Of a stretch of DNA of 51,085 nt, positions 7,679 through 17,325 are shown in pieces. Numbering within the stretch: position 1 is the stretch's first letter; the number at the start of each line of letters is the position of its first letter. The position numbers and the translations under genes were made by a program. Origin of the DNA: Thermoanaerobacterium saccharolyticum (GTDB taxonomy: Bacteria; Bacillota; Thermoanaerobacteria; Thermoanaerobacterales; Thermoanaerobacteraceae); assembly GCF_000747665.1 (NCBI RefSeq), contig NZ_BBKT01000026.1, positions 1-51,085 on the forward strand. Direction: 5' to 3'. The notes below the pieces were generated by a model, which was given only the letters and a program-made list of their open reading frames with translations, made no database searches and had not been told where the DNA came from.

Positions 7679-10362
7679 ATTGGTAACACAAAGGCAGTAT
7701 ACAGATTGTTAAAAACAAATTCTATAGATGAAAAAAATACCGCTACCAGCCAGTCAAACCAAGTCAAAGGTACAGTCCTAAAAACAGCGCTTAAAAATGG
7801 TATGTATATAGTTGAGAGAAAAAGCAAAAATGACGCAGTAACTGCAACTACCAAATATTTATTTGTGAATAAACCTAACTCAAATATCAAATGTCTCTCT
7901 GATCTACATTCGAATGAATGTATAAGTTCTACCATGACTAAAGTTGAAAACGCAATCGTTCTTGCCCTGTCCAGCGTCCCATAAGTCAAAGCAAATATGT
8001 ACGATGACAACGTGCAAACAGCCATTAAAGTTCCAACGATGCCTATTCTTATTCCAAGGCCGTTTGCAAAGATGCTTTCATCTGCCTTTCTCGGCTTTAA
8101 ATTCATTATGTCCTTATCAGCGGGATCAAGCCCCAACGCTAATGCAGGCAGCCCGTCTGTCACAAGATTTACCATCAAAATTTGTATAGGAACAAGCGGA
8201 AGCTCCAAAGATGACAAAGCAGCCAAAAACATCGTTATTACTTCTCCAATATTGCATGACAATAAATACCTTATAAATTTTCTTATGTTGTCATATATAA
8301 TTCTTCCTTCTTCAATTGCCGCTACAATGGTGGCAAAATTGTCATCAGTCAAAATCATAGAAGATGCCTCTTTCGCTACATCAGTACCGCTTTTCCCCAT
8401 AGAAATGCCAATATCAGCTTCTTTAATGGCAGGTGCATCATTTACCCCATCTCCAGTCATGGCTACAACATATCCCCTGCTTTTTAAGGCTCTAACAATC
8501 CTCAATTTGTGTTTTGGAGAAACTCTCGCGTAAACCGTCGTGCTTTCTACTTCTTCGTTAAGTTTCTTATCATCTAACCTGTCTATCTCGTCTCCTGTCA
8601 TGATATTGTCAGTCTTTGAGCGTATATTCAATTCATCTGCAATGGCTGCAGCAGTTAACTTATGGTCGCCTGTTATCATTATAGGCTTAATACCTGCTAA
8701 TTTGCATTTTAATACAGCATCGTATGCTTCTTTTCTTGGTGGGTCTATCATTCCTTCCAATCCAACAAAGACCAAATCCCTCTCAATAACTGATGGATCA
8801 CTGTATCTAACTCCTTTAGGAAGCCGCTTATAGGCAAATGCCAACACTCTAAGAGCTTCCCGGCTAAACCTTTCGTTTGCATCAAGTATTCTTTTCTTTT
8901 CAATTTGACTTAAAGAGACCTCCCTACCATCTTTCAAGATCCTATTGCAAAGCTCTATTACCACATCAGGCGCCCCTTTTGTAAATGCGTAAATCAATCC
9001 ATTCTCTTCAATTATTACGCTCATCCTTTTTCTATCTGAATCAAATGGAATTTCTTCAATGCGTTTCATATTCTTCTCTGCATATTCTTTAGATACGCCT
9101 CCTAAAACTGAAGCATACATGATAGCAGCTTCTGTAGGATCTCCAACGTATTTTACATCTTCTACAATTTCATTTCTTACTTTGACCTTTTCTATTTTTA
9201 CATCTGCATTATTGCATACACAACCTATTTCTAATAGCCTTTTTAATGCAAGATTGTAAATAGGTTCTACTTTTCTACCATTCAATGTGAATTTAACATT
9301 GTTTGACTTACCTTCAATCTCTACAATGCCATCATTTACAAAAATCTTTTTAACTGTCATTTTGTTTTCCGTCAAAGTGCCTGTTTTATCAGTGCAGATA
9401 ACATTGGTACATCCAAGCGTCTCTACGGCCGGAAGTTTCCTGACAATCGCATTTCGCTTTAACATCCTTTGTACTCCTATAGCAAGTGACACTGTAACAA
9501 CGGCGGGAAGTCCTTCAGGTATAGCAGCTACCGCAAGGCTGACTCCAGACAAAAACATATAATAGATAGATTCTCCTCTAATTATCCCCATTGCCACCAC
9601 AAGAGCGCAAATTAATAAAGAACCTGTTACAAGGATCTTGCCTAACTTATCAAGCCTTCTCTGAAGCGGTGTCATGTTATCGTCGATATCTTTAATCATA
9701 CCTGCAATTTTGCCCATTTCAGTCCTCATACCTATATCAACAACTAAAGCTTTGCAACGTCCACTTGTAACTACAGTACCCATGTATATAAAGCTGTTTT
9801 TTGAAGCAGCCTTTCTATTACCTATTTCTGCAGGTTCTTTTGTTACAGGAATAGATTCACCTGTCAGAATGGATTCATCCAACCTGAGATTGTAAGATTC
9901 AAATACGATAGCATCCGCTGGAACCTTGTCACCTGCTTCAAGCAATATTACATCATCAACTGTTATTTCTTCCGAAGGAATTTCTCTTACAACACCATCT
10001 CTTAAAACCTTTGAAGATGGAGCGGAAAGCTTTTTTAAAGCGTCCAGCGATTGTTCTGTTCTGTATTCTTGCACAAAACCAAGGATCGCATTAAGGATGA
10101 TGATAACCGTAATCGTCACTGCATCGGCTATTTCCCCCATGAGAGCAGAAATCAGCGTTGCAATAAGCAAAACCATCACAATGAAATCTTTAAATTGGTC
10201 TAAAAAAATATCGAAAGCAGTCAACTTTTTACCTTCATCAAGAACATTTGGACCGTATTTCAATAATCTTTTCTGTGCTTCTTGCTGACTTAACCCATTT
10301 TTAGCAGATTCAGCATTAAAAAAGTAGATTGTACTATTTTCTGGTTTCTTTGTCTGAAACAT
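7660..10362 (-). CDS. Calcium-type P-ATPase (SERCA/PMCA-like, P2 class)
   Basis: This 900-residue cation-transporting ATPase uses ATP to move Ca2+ out of the cytoplasm. From the N-terminus it has the cation ATPase N domain, the actuator motif LTGESIP, the PEGLP ion-binding motif in membrane segment 4, the phosphorylation site DKTGTLTEN (Asp near residue 324) and the nucleotide site KGAPDV. The hinge [12 protein letters not shown] follows, and then [16 protein letters not shown] in segment 6. This last motif, with PEGLP, is typical of Ca2+ pumps such as Bacillus YloB. I choose the ATG at 10362, which follows AAGGGGG; the longer frame has no ribosome site and begins within the terminator of the upstream gene. 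No partner gene is apparent. Confidence 0.93.
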   Translation of the reverse strand: MFQTKKPENSTIYFFNAESAKNGLSQQEAQKRLLKYGPNVLDEGKKLTAFDIFLDQFKDFIVMVLLIATLISALMGEIADAVTITVIIILNAILGFVQEYRTEQSLDALKKLSAPSSKVLRDGVVREIPSEEITVDDVILLEAGDKVPADAIVFESYNLRLDESILTGESIPVTKEPAEIGNRKAASKNSFIYMGTVVTSGRCKALVVDIGMRTEMGKIAGMIKDIDDNMTPLQRRLDKLGKILVTGSLLICALVVAMGIIRGESIYYMFLSGVSLAVAAIPEGLPAVVTVSLAIGVQRMLKRNAIVRKLPAVETLGCTNVICTDKTGTLTENKMTVKKIFVNDGIVEIEGKSNNVKFTLNGRKVEPIYNLALKRLLEIGCVCNNADVKIEKVKVRNEIVEDVKYVGDPTEAAIMYASVLGGVSKEYAEKNMKRIEEIPFDSDRKRMSVIIEENGLIYAFTKGAPDVVIELCNRILKDGREVSLSQIEKKRILDANERFSREALRVLAFAYKRLPKGVRYSDPSVIERDLVFVGLEGMIDPPRKEAYDAVLKCKLAGIKPIMITGDHKLTAAAIADELNIRSKTDNIMTGDEIDRLDDKKLNEEVESTTVYARVSPKHKLRIVRALKSRGYVVAMTGDGVNDAPAIKEADIGISMGKSGTDVAKEASSMILTDDNFATIVAAIEEGRIIYDNIRKFIRYLLSCNIGEVITMFLAALSSLELPLVPIQILMVNLVTDGLPALALGLDPADKDIMNLKPRKADESIFANGLGIRIGIVGTLMAVCTLSSYIFALTYGTLDRARTIAFSTLVMVELIHSFECRSERHLIFELGLFTNKYLVVAVTASFLLFLSTIYIPFLSAVFRTVPLTWFDWLVAVFFSSIEFVFNNLYTAFVLPIKKEAK

Positions 10363-10394
10363 TTGTATCCCCCTTTGTACATTTCTCCTCATAT

Positions 10395-10436
10395 AAAAAT
10401 ATGAGGTCACATGTAAAAACATGACCTCATATTTTT
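10395..10436 (-). terminator. Terminator of the DUF2225 gene
   Basis: AAAAATATGAGGTCA (10395-10409) pairs with TGACCTCATATTTTT (10422-10436). The minus-strand transcript ends in a T-rich stretch. It overlaps the last codons of the DUF2225 gene and separates it from the Ca2+-ATPase gene. Confidence 0.8.
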
Positions 10437-11080
10437 AAGCTTTGCCATTCATCTCTTGCAAAATCCACTATCATAGAATAATTGCTTCGCAATGGATGAT
10501 TTATTACTTTGTTAAACCATTTTAAAGCTTCATCTCTATTGCCTAATAGCTTGTTTAACTCACCTATCAAATATATAAGCTGTATTTCACCTTCAAATGA
10601 ATCATTTCCTTCATACGCTTTCTCATACTTGTCTAATGAAATTTTCAAAAACTTCATTTTATTGGCAGTATCCCCCAATATATCGTATATCCAACTTATC
10701 CTTAAACATGTCTTAGCAAATATTATATCTTTATCGTTCTTTATTTCTGAGCAATACAAAGATAAAAGATACGATTCTAAAGCCTTTTTAGGTGTCCTTT
10801 CACCAGAAAACTTTCTTTTCGTCCAGTTTGTGGTTATTTTTGAGAGAACTTCTTTTCTGCTTTCTTCGGTAATGCTGTTAAATGAATCGCTTAATGCAGC
10901 ATACCCACAATTTGGACATACAATGGGATCATAAAAAAAAGGCTCTATTCCATCATACTTAATATACAGATCCTTTCTGATCTCTACAGTTCTTAAATGG
11001 GACATTCTAACTTTAGTATAAGTAAATTCCCTGCCACATACTGGACATTTTGTCTTTGCATCGTACAAAAAAGAGTTCAT
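10427..11080 (-). CDS. DUF2225 family zinc-ribbon/TPR-like protein
   Basis: This 217-residue protein matches the DUF2225 family of Firmicutes, whose role is unknown. The N-terminal part holds two Cys pairs, CPVCGREF near residue 12 and CPNCGYAAL near residue 56, which together could bind zinc. The rest is helical with TPR-like repeats, for example DILGDTANKMKFLKISLDKY and ELNKLLGNRDEALKWFNKVI. The start at 11080 follows CAGGAGTG at proper spacing; the ORF extension to 11149 has no ribosome site. It is a single gene bounded by its own terminator. It could be a scaffold or a regulator, but nothing in the neighbourhood tells which. Confidence 0.75.
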   Translation of the reverse strand: MNSFLYDAKTKCPVCGREFTYTKVRMSHLRTVEIRKDLYIKYDGIEPFFYDPIVCPNCGYAALSDSFNSITEESRKEVLSKITTNWTKRKFSGERTPKKALESYLLSLYCSEIKNDKDIIFAKTCLRISWIYDILGDTANKMKFLKISLDKYEKAYEGNDSFEGEIQLIYLIGELNKLLGNRDEALKWFNKVINHPLRSNYSMIVDFARDEWQSLKI

Positions 11081-11177
11081 ATTTTCACTCCTGTCTATGA
11101 AGTCTGCAGCAATACTATTTATCCAATATATATTTCGAATTACAAACAAAAAATATTAGCAAAATAGCTTATTTACA

Positions 11178-12228
11178 TCATTTTTTCTTCATCAAACCAT
11201 ATGTTATTCCAATCAACATCACAATTCCAGCATAGCCTGCAACTGGATACATGTAGTGCACTAATTTTGAAAATCCAAACCTGCTTAATATAAGTCCTAC
11301 GCCACCTGTTATTATTGTACAGACTTTATACAAAGTGCTTTTAACATCGGTTAATCTTGCCACAAAACCATAAAGATTCCCAACTGCCGTCGTATAAATC
11401 TCTGCGATTAATATAAAGCTGTATACTAGCTTAAGCAATGTTGAGAATTTGCCAGCGATGTAAAGCATAGGTATTTGATAATTGGAAACCTGAGGCATGT
11501 TCAAAAGAATTGCCACCAAGATCATTGTGGCACCAGCCCACAAACCTAATCCTCCAAATAGAGCGCCTAATTTTAAATCTGATTTATTCCTTGTTTGACT
11601 TCCAAGAGGTGCTAATATTGCTACAGACATAAGCAAATTATATGAAGCGTAGATGATCCCAGATACGAAAAAGTTTTTGACAGCCGCATCGAACGGCATA
11701 GATATGTGACTTAACACAGAAATATCTGGTGTATAAAGCAAAGCTAATACACTCACCAAAAATACTCCTACCAGTAAAATCGGTACCACAAAAGAAATAG
11801 CCGAAATAACGCCTGCTATCCCTGTCAATACTGTCATGACAGATATTACAGCCATAAAAACAGCTCCAAATTGAGATGGTAACCCAAACTGTTCTTTAAA
11901 AATCGCTGCCGTTCCAGCCACCATTGCCGTAAAAGCTCCGAATAAAAAAAAATATAATTACATAATCGATTATTTTACCAAAAAAAGGACCTCCAATATC
12001 CATGATGACCTCATAATGTGAAGCAGCATCAAGCTTATTGCCCAATAGTAAAATAGAATACCCATATACGATAAACATGATGGCTGCGGCAAAAAGACCA
12101 ACAAATCCTTTAACACCGTGATACCCAAAGAATTGCAGTACTTCCTGTCCAGACGCAAATCCAGCCCCAACCACAGTACCTATATATGTAGCAGCAATTG
12201 AAAATACCGACAATCCTTTATTCTTCAA
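11178..12228 (-). pseudogene. YkvI-like membrane transporter, broken by a one-base frameshift
   Basis: The two frames 12228-11896 and 11924-11178 are halves of one protein. The first half holds GTVVGAGFASGQEVLQFFG, the start of the YkvI family within the amino acid/cation symporter (APC/LeuT) group. The second half carries the remaining membrane segments. The break lies in a run of nine T (minus strand) at 11952-11944. Removing one T joins IIIFF to LFGAFTAMVAG and gives about 349 residues with about 10 membrane segments. The start is a TTG at 12228 after GGGAGG; the GTG at 12255 lacks a site. Function in the family is not firmly known. The break may be a sequencing error, a real mutation or phase variation. 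Confidence 0.8.
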
Positions 12229-12374
12229 GATTACGCCTCCCAAACACTTTTTCACTAATATATATATTCTCCATAAAGATTTTTATTTATAATTACTTTC
12301 AATATTATATTTAATTATTGTATAATCTTATAAAATAGAATTTTTAAATCAAAAATTTGACGAGGAGAAATAAA

Positions 12375-13303
12375 ATGAGAAAAAAAACAATTATTTTAAC
12401 ATTGATTATTATTTTTGCAATTATTTCATCTATATTTGTTTATAATAGCTATAATACATTTATAAACCCAACATCCGCATTTTCAAACACTAAAATGCCG
12501 AATAACTCAAAAAATTACTGATAAAGCTAAAAAAAAACAATTCTGAATTTAGCAGTGAAAAAATATATTTGGCATTTCTCGGTTTAGATATGACAGATGA
12601 AAGAATAAAAACAATAGGAAACTTTAGGACAGATACAATAGGGATATTTTCAATCGACTTAAAAACAAAAAAAGTAAATCTTTTATCGATTCCAAGAGAC
12701 ACATACGTTCAAATACCAGGCAGAGAAGGATACGATAAAATAAATGCTGCGTATCCATACGGTGGCATGGGAAAAACCGGATATGAATTAAGTTTAAAGA
12801 CAATCAGCAACTTCCTAGGAATCGATGTTAATTACTACGTATCAATAGATATGCAAAATATCCCTCATATGGTTGATGCTGTTGGTGGCATTCCAATAAA
12901 CGTTGAAGAAGACATGCATACACACGGTGCAAATTTAAATAAAGGCTATCAGATTTTAGATGGAAAAAAAGCTGAAGAATATGTAAGATGGCGGTATGAC
13001 CCAATGGGGGACATAAATAGAGTAAAAAGACAGCAACAATTTTTATTAGCTTTTTTAAAACAATTAAAAACAAACAAAAATGATATATCCACATACTTAA
13101 AATTGTACAATGCTTTTAAAGGTGATATATACACAAATCTTAACTTCAATCAAATACTAGCCTTGATGTCGGTGATGAAAGATGTAAACGCTGATGACAT
13201 TAAAACTTACACAGTTCCTGGAGGTTTCTATAATTTAAACAATATAAGCTACTGGAAGCCCGATGTGGAAAAACTAAATGAAATACTTAAAGAATTTAAG
13301 TAA
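12375..13303 (+). pseudogene. LytR-CpsA-Psr (LCP) family cell-wall ligase, frameshifted
   Basis: An ATG after GAGGAGA starts a membrane anchor (KKTIILTLIIIFAIISSIF) that ends at a stop at 12519. The catalytic LCP domain is in another frame from about 12506 to 13303. LCP marks are FRTDTIGIFSID, LLSIPRDTYVQIPG, the Arg-rich RWRYDPMGDINRVKRQQQ block and VGGIPINVEEDM. LCP enzymes attach teichoic acids or capsule polymers from undecaprenyl carriers to peptidoglycan, outside the membrane. The total length is one base short of a whole number of codons. A-runs at 12509-12514 and 12529-12537 lie at the junction. A repaired protein would have about 309 residues. The place next to S-layer and polysaccharide genes fits an envelope role. 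Confidence 0.82.
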
Positions 13304-13369
13304 ATTGTCGACTTATATCAAAAAAATCACAATTTTAGCTGATGTATTGAAAAATTTGCCGAAATTATA

Positions 13370-13398
13370 TTGACTATATTTTTCCATAGTCATATAAT
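13370..13398 (+). promoter_or_regulatory. Strong sigma-A promoter of the SLH protein gene
   Basis: TTGACT (13370-13375), 17-bp spacer, perfect TATAAT (13393-13398). Transcription should begin near 13405, giving a leader of about 80 bases before the TTG start at 13485. High expression fits a surface-layer protein. Confidence 0.82.
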
Positions 13399-13420
13399 AA
13401 AGATGAAATTTTTACATAAA

Positions 13421-13450
13421 TAGGAGGTGAATTCTTAATAATTCTTAATA
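13421..13450 (+). repeat. Orphan Shine-Dalgarno plus tandem 10-bp repeat in the SLH leader
   Basis: A perfect AGGAGGTGA (13422-13430) lies in the leader of the SLH mRNA with no start codon at the right distance. It is followed by two exact copies of ATTCTTAATA (13431-13440, 13441-13450). It might be a ribosome standby or an mRNA-stabilising site, as known for Bacillus STAB-SD elements. Confidence 0.4.
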
Positions 13451-13484
13451 ATTCCAATGAATACTATGTAAAGGAGTGAAGGAG

Positions 13485-15382
13485 TTGAAAAGATTTTCTC
13501 TGTCAAAAATCATCATAACTTTTGTTTTGTCATTAACACTTATTTTTCCTTATTTAAATGTTACAGCATTAGCAAATTCAGTTACTATCACACAAGAACA
13601 ACTGAATATTGTAAATCCATTTATTACACAAGCAGCTACAACTTTTGCAAGCTTACCGGATACTCAAAGAGAAGAAGTGGTACAAAAAGAAGAAACTTTG
13701 TAAATGGAAATATAAGCGAAACTACTAAGGACTTACTAGATGAAATAGCAGGTACTTTGTCTAGCATAAATACAACAAATTACAATGTAACAGCAGACAA
13801 TATCGTACTTTTAGCACAAGCAATGAAGACGTTCATAACACCTACAAAACGTCAAGATATACTTAATCAAATAGAAAGGGGTACTATAACAAATGTTACA
13901 TTGAAACCAGGGGACATAGACATAGATGCATTAAGTAGTTTTAATGATGCTCACAACAATGTCATCAATTTCTTAATAAACAATGTTCAAACAGGTAGCT
14001 TGCTAAATTTAATTCAAGAACATCACAATAACTTAAGGATAGACAACAATTTTAAAGTGTACTACGCTTTAGGAGATACTGTATATTCATTAAATGATAT
14101 AAACAACAATTCAACACTTAAAGAAATAGCCAATGACCTCTTAAAAAATATGGGTAACAAGTTAACTCTAGACGATATTATCACTGCTGCAGATAGTTTC
14201 TCTAGTGCCGCACAAAAATTATCACCAGAGAATCAAGATCTGCTTCGTGCCGTTTTAAAAGCATACGGCATTCAAAATTACACACCTACTAATGGAGGCG
14301 GAACCAGCGATGGCGGAGCTATTGGCGGCAGTTCATCAAGTGGTGGAACAGAAGTAACCGAAGTCGGTACACCTGTTGCGTCATCTAATGTAGACTTGAC
14401 AAAAGAAACCGTCGTTGCTAGCTCAGACAATGCAATAAGTCTCGATGTACCTGCAGGTGTACTATCTAATAATGATGGGTCAACATTTAAAGTTTCTATT
14501 AATGTCCTGGATGATGCACAAGCTAAGGCAATCGCTGACAAAGTAAATACCGCATCACTTACACTTCTCGGCAAAGTATATGAGTTCTATTTTAAAGCTA
14601 CAAAAGATGGAAAAGATACATACATCACAACATTTGATAAACCTATAACAGTGAAACTATCGTTAAATGGCATAGATACGACAAAGTACGATCAAAAGAA
14701 AATAAGCTTATTTAAGATTGACAACGATACTGCTATATATAAAGGCGGTAAATACGATAAAACAACAAACACTATAACAACTAAATTATATAGTTTTAGC
14801 ACATATGCGCTTATGTTCTACAATAAAACATTCAAAGATATATCAAATCACTGGGCAAAAAGCGATATAGAATACATGGCATCTAAACATATAACAGATG
14901 GTATAACATCTGATACTTTTAATCCTGAAGGAAATGTAACAAGAGCACAATTTGCTGCATTTCTAATCAAACTATTAAATGTACCATACCAGACGAAAAC
15001 AACACCATTTACAGATGTAAAAAGCAGTGATTGGTATTACAATGATGTGACAACAGCGTACAATATCGGATTAGTAAAAGGCGTCTCACCTGATAAATTT
15101 GCTCCAAATGATAATATAACTAGAGAGCAGATGGCTGCCATGGCTCTTGATGCGTTGAAATATATGGGCAAAGATACTACTATTAACCAAGATGAAGTAA
15201 CGAAATTTTTATCACAATATAAGGATGCTAATAATGTATCAAGTTGGGCAAAAGAGGCTGTTGCTGCTTCTGTCAAATATAATATCATGAATGGAATGAC
15301 ACAGGTTACCTACAGTCCACTTTCAACATCAACAAGAGCACAAGCAATTGCCGTAATAAGCAGATTATTTGATATGCAGTAA
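13485..15382 (+). pseudogene. S-layer-homology (SLH) surface protein, frameshifted
   Basis: This is one gene in two frames. The first frame has a signal peptide (IIITFVLSLTLIFPYLNVTALA) and stops at 13703. The second is open from before 13703 and ends at 15382. Adding one base near the A-run 13684-13688 joins VVQK to RRNFVNGNISETTKDLL. The mature protein has an N-terminal helical region, a Gly/Ser-rich linker near 14290-14350, a beta-rich region also resembled in XynA (DVPAGVLSNN... SFSTYALMFYNKTF) and three C-terminal SLH repeats starting ISNHWAKSDIEYMASKHI. SLH repeats bind pyruvylated wall polysaccharide. The TTG at 13485 follows AAGGAGTG. No enzyme domain is recognised. A strong promoter suggests the gene is live and the break may be an error. 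Confidence 0.8.
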
Positions 15383-15393
15383 AAATATATAAG

Positions 15394-15415
15394 GGGGAAG
15401 ATAGATCTCTTCCCC
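15394..15415 (+). terminator. Hairpin after the SLH gene
   Basis: GGGGAAGA (15394-15401) pairs with TCTTCCCC (15408-15415) across a 6-nt loop. No clear T-run follows, so it may be a weak terminator or an mRNA-end protector that reduces read-through into the next gene, which starts 28 bases later. Confidence 0.5.
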
Positions 15416-15442
15416 TCTACATTTATTATTGCGAGGTAGAGT

Positions 15443-16015
15443 ATGAAAAAGGCAATAATTATTATATCAATATCAATATTGCTCATATCAGGCTTAACAT
15501 ATGTGGGAATTAACTATGCATTTAATAAAATTTCATCAAATTTACTGTCAAATATTGTATTGAAAAATGGCACTGAAAACTCTTTAAATGATAATCAACA
15601 AGAAGCTAAAAACAGCAGCAATGCTGATATCAACTATGACAATCCAAAAAATAATAAGAATACAAAAAAGGAAGACAGCAATCTTTTAGGTAATAAAAAT
15701 AACAGTTCTTCAAGTAAAAGTTCAAACAGTAATAACAATAAAACAATTGCATCAACTGATTCTACTGTGACAAAAGGCACCATCAAACAAATTGAAAGTT
15801 CAGTTTCTTTTTCTGACAAGACCGAAATTGTAAAAATGGTAACATCAAAACTTAGTACTAGTGACATTCAATATTTAATGTCGCTATTAAAAGGTTGTTT
15901 AACACCTGAAGAAAAAGAAAAAGCCAAAAACATTGCCTATTCAAAATTTTCTCCTGCTGAAATCGAAAGAATCAAAAAATTATATCACAAATACTATTTA
16001 GCAGGGAATAAATAG
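15443..16015 (+). CDS. Membrane-anchored Ser/Asn/Lys-rich protein of unknown function
   Basis: This 190-residue protein starts with one membrane segment (AIIIISISILLISGLTYVGI). A long low-complexity region follows, rich in Asn, Ser and Lys (about residues 45-115). The C-terminal folded part of about 70 residues holds SFSDKTEIVKMVTSKLS and TPEEKEKAKNIAYSKFSPAEIERIKKLYHKYY. The topology suggests an extracellular C-terminal domain held off the membrane by a flexible linker. It follows the SLH gene and may share its transcript in part. GCGAGGTAGAGT precedes the ATG. No family is recognised; a sensor or wall-spanning role would be speculation. Confidence 0.7.
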   Translation: MKKAIIIISISILLISGLTYVGINYAFNKISSNLLSNIVLKNGTENSLNDNQQEAKNSSNADINYDNPKNNKNTKKEDSNLLGNKNNSSSSKSSNSNNNKTIASTDSTVTKGTIKQIESSVSFSDKTEIVKMVTSKLSTSDIQYLMSLLKGCLTPEEKEKAKNIAYSKFSPAEIERIKKLYHKYYLAGNK

Positions 16016-16065
16016 ATATTTTATTATCTGTAATACCATATTATTCTGCATAATTTTTTACGTAC

Positions 16066-16107
16066 AAGATAAGAGTAAAAAATACATTTTTTACTCTTAT
16101 CTTTATT
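16066..16107 (+). terminator. Terminator of the LCP-SLH gene group
   Basis: A perfect 17-bp stem (16066-16082 with 16087-16103, AAGATAAGAGTAAAAAA and its complement) has a 4-nt loop and is followed by a T-rich tail. Confidence 0.88.
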
Positions 16108-16211
16108 TTATTAATAACATTTTATCGTATAAAAGTTATTAGCAAAAAAGTAGAAAATCAAAAATTTAAAATTTATTAATCATTTTATAATTATTTAACG
16201 ACTGATTAAAT

Positions 16212-16267
16212 GGCCCCTATCCTCGTAGTTAGTAAAAATTACACATTTACTGTAAAGTATAGGGGGC
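16212..16267. repeat. Compound inverted repeat in the 340-bp gap before galU
   Basis: The outer arms are GGCCCCTAT (16212-16220) and ATAGGGGGC (16259-16267), and the inner arms are AGTAAA (16231-16236) and TTTACT (16246-16251). This GC-rich outer stem stands out from its AT-rich surroundings. It lies about 90-145 bp beyond the end of the minus-strand galU unit, where a terminator would be expected, but it lacks a T-run. A small non-autonomous element end is another possibility. The rest of 16108-16355 shows nothing else I can name. Confidence 0.4.
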
Positions 16268-16355
16268 TTATTAACAATAAAACCGTAAACCATTCAATAA
16301 CGTATAATTCAAATAATGGCTGAAATAAATGAGAAATAGCCAATAAGACTAAATC

Positions 16356-17271
16356 TTATTTCATATGCAAATTAGAAACGGCAACTTCATCCAAAACATC
16401 ATGGTTACTTAATTTTAAAGTTTTTAGATATTTTATAAAGTCTCCTTTTAAGTCGTCTCTTTTCAAAGCATATTCAACAGTAGCCTTAAGGTACCCTAAT
16501 TTATCTCCCACATCATACCTCTTACCTTCAAAATTATATGCGTATATTGCTTCATAGTCTAATAGCACTTTAAGTGCATCAGTAAGCTGTATTTCACCAC
16601 CTGCTCCGGGCCTTAAGTCTTTTAGTATATCAAATATCCTTGGCGATATTATATATCTTCCAAGTATGGCCATGTTTGACGGTGCTTCTTCTTTTTTTTG
16701 GCTTCTCTACTAGGTTGTTTACTCTATACAGCCTGTCATCAATCATGTTGACGTCTACTATGCCGTATTTGTCTACTTCACTCTTTGGCACTTCTTGTAC
16801 GCCTATTATTGAACAATTGTACCTTTCATACTGCTCTATCATCTGCTTCAATACAGGTACTTCTGCATCAACTATATCGTCTCCTAAAAGAACTGCAAAT
16901 GGCTCATTCCCTACAAATGTTCTGGCACAGTAGATGGCATGGCCAAGTCCATTTGGCTCTTTTTGTCTTATATAATGTATATCCACCATATTTGTTATAT
17001 CTTCAACGAGGTTTAAAAGATTTTCTTTGCCCTTTTTCTTTAATTCTAGCTCTAATTCTACAGATTTGTCGAAATGGTCCTCTATCGCTCTTTTGTTTCT
17101 TCCTGTTATTATGAGTATATCCTCTATGCCAGACTCTACGGCTTCTTCTACTATATATTGTATAGTGGGCTTATCAACTATTGGAAGCATTTCTTTTGGC
17201 TGTGCTTTTGTTGCAGGCAAAAACCTAGTTCCAAGTCCTGCCGCTGGAATTATCGCTTTTCTTATTTTCAT
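16356..17271 (-). pseudogene. galU: UTP-glucose-1-phosphate uridylyltransferase, frameshifted
   Basis: GalU makes UDP-glucose from UTP and glucose-1-phosphate for polysaccharide synthesis. The N-terminal frame (17271-16630) holds the nucleotidyltransferase start [21 protein letters not shown] and ends soon after VEKPKK. The C-terminal frame resumes with [18 protein letters not shown]. The break is in a run of eight A on the coding strand (16699-16692). Removing one A gives [19 protein letters not shown], the sequence expected for the family, and a normal protein of 304 residues. It is the last gene of the minus-strand cpsC-cpsD-cpsB set. GalU is normally needed for wall glycans, so a sequence error is likely. 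Confidence 0.88.
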
Positions 17272-17325
17272 ATTTATTCCTCCATTATTTCATGGCATTT
17301 GCAAACATGATTTATTTAGCATATT

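Noticed and set aside
7997-8533. 178-codon open frame on the plus strand inside the Ca2+-ATPase gene
   Set aside because: It is antisense to well-conserved ATPase motifs, has no ribosome site, and reads as a low-complexity Ser/Ile/Leu-rich shadow.
11896-12255. Programmed ribosomal frameshift in the YkvI-like gene
   Set aside because: No stimulatory structure is evident, and five other genes in the window show one-base breaks; a common technical cause is simpler.
12556-13303. Second LCP frame as an independent gene with its own start
   Set aside because: There is no Shine-Dalgarno near the TTG at 12569, and the anchor plus the good ribosome site belong to the upstream frame.
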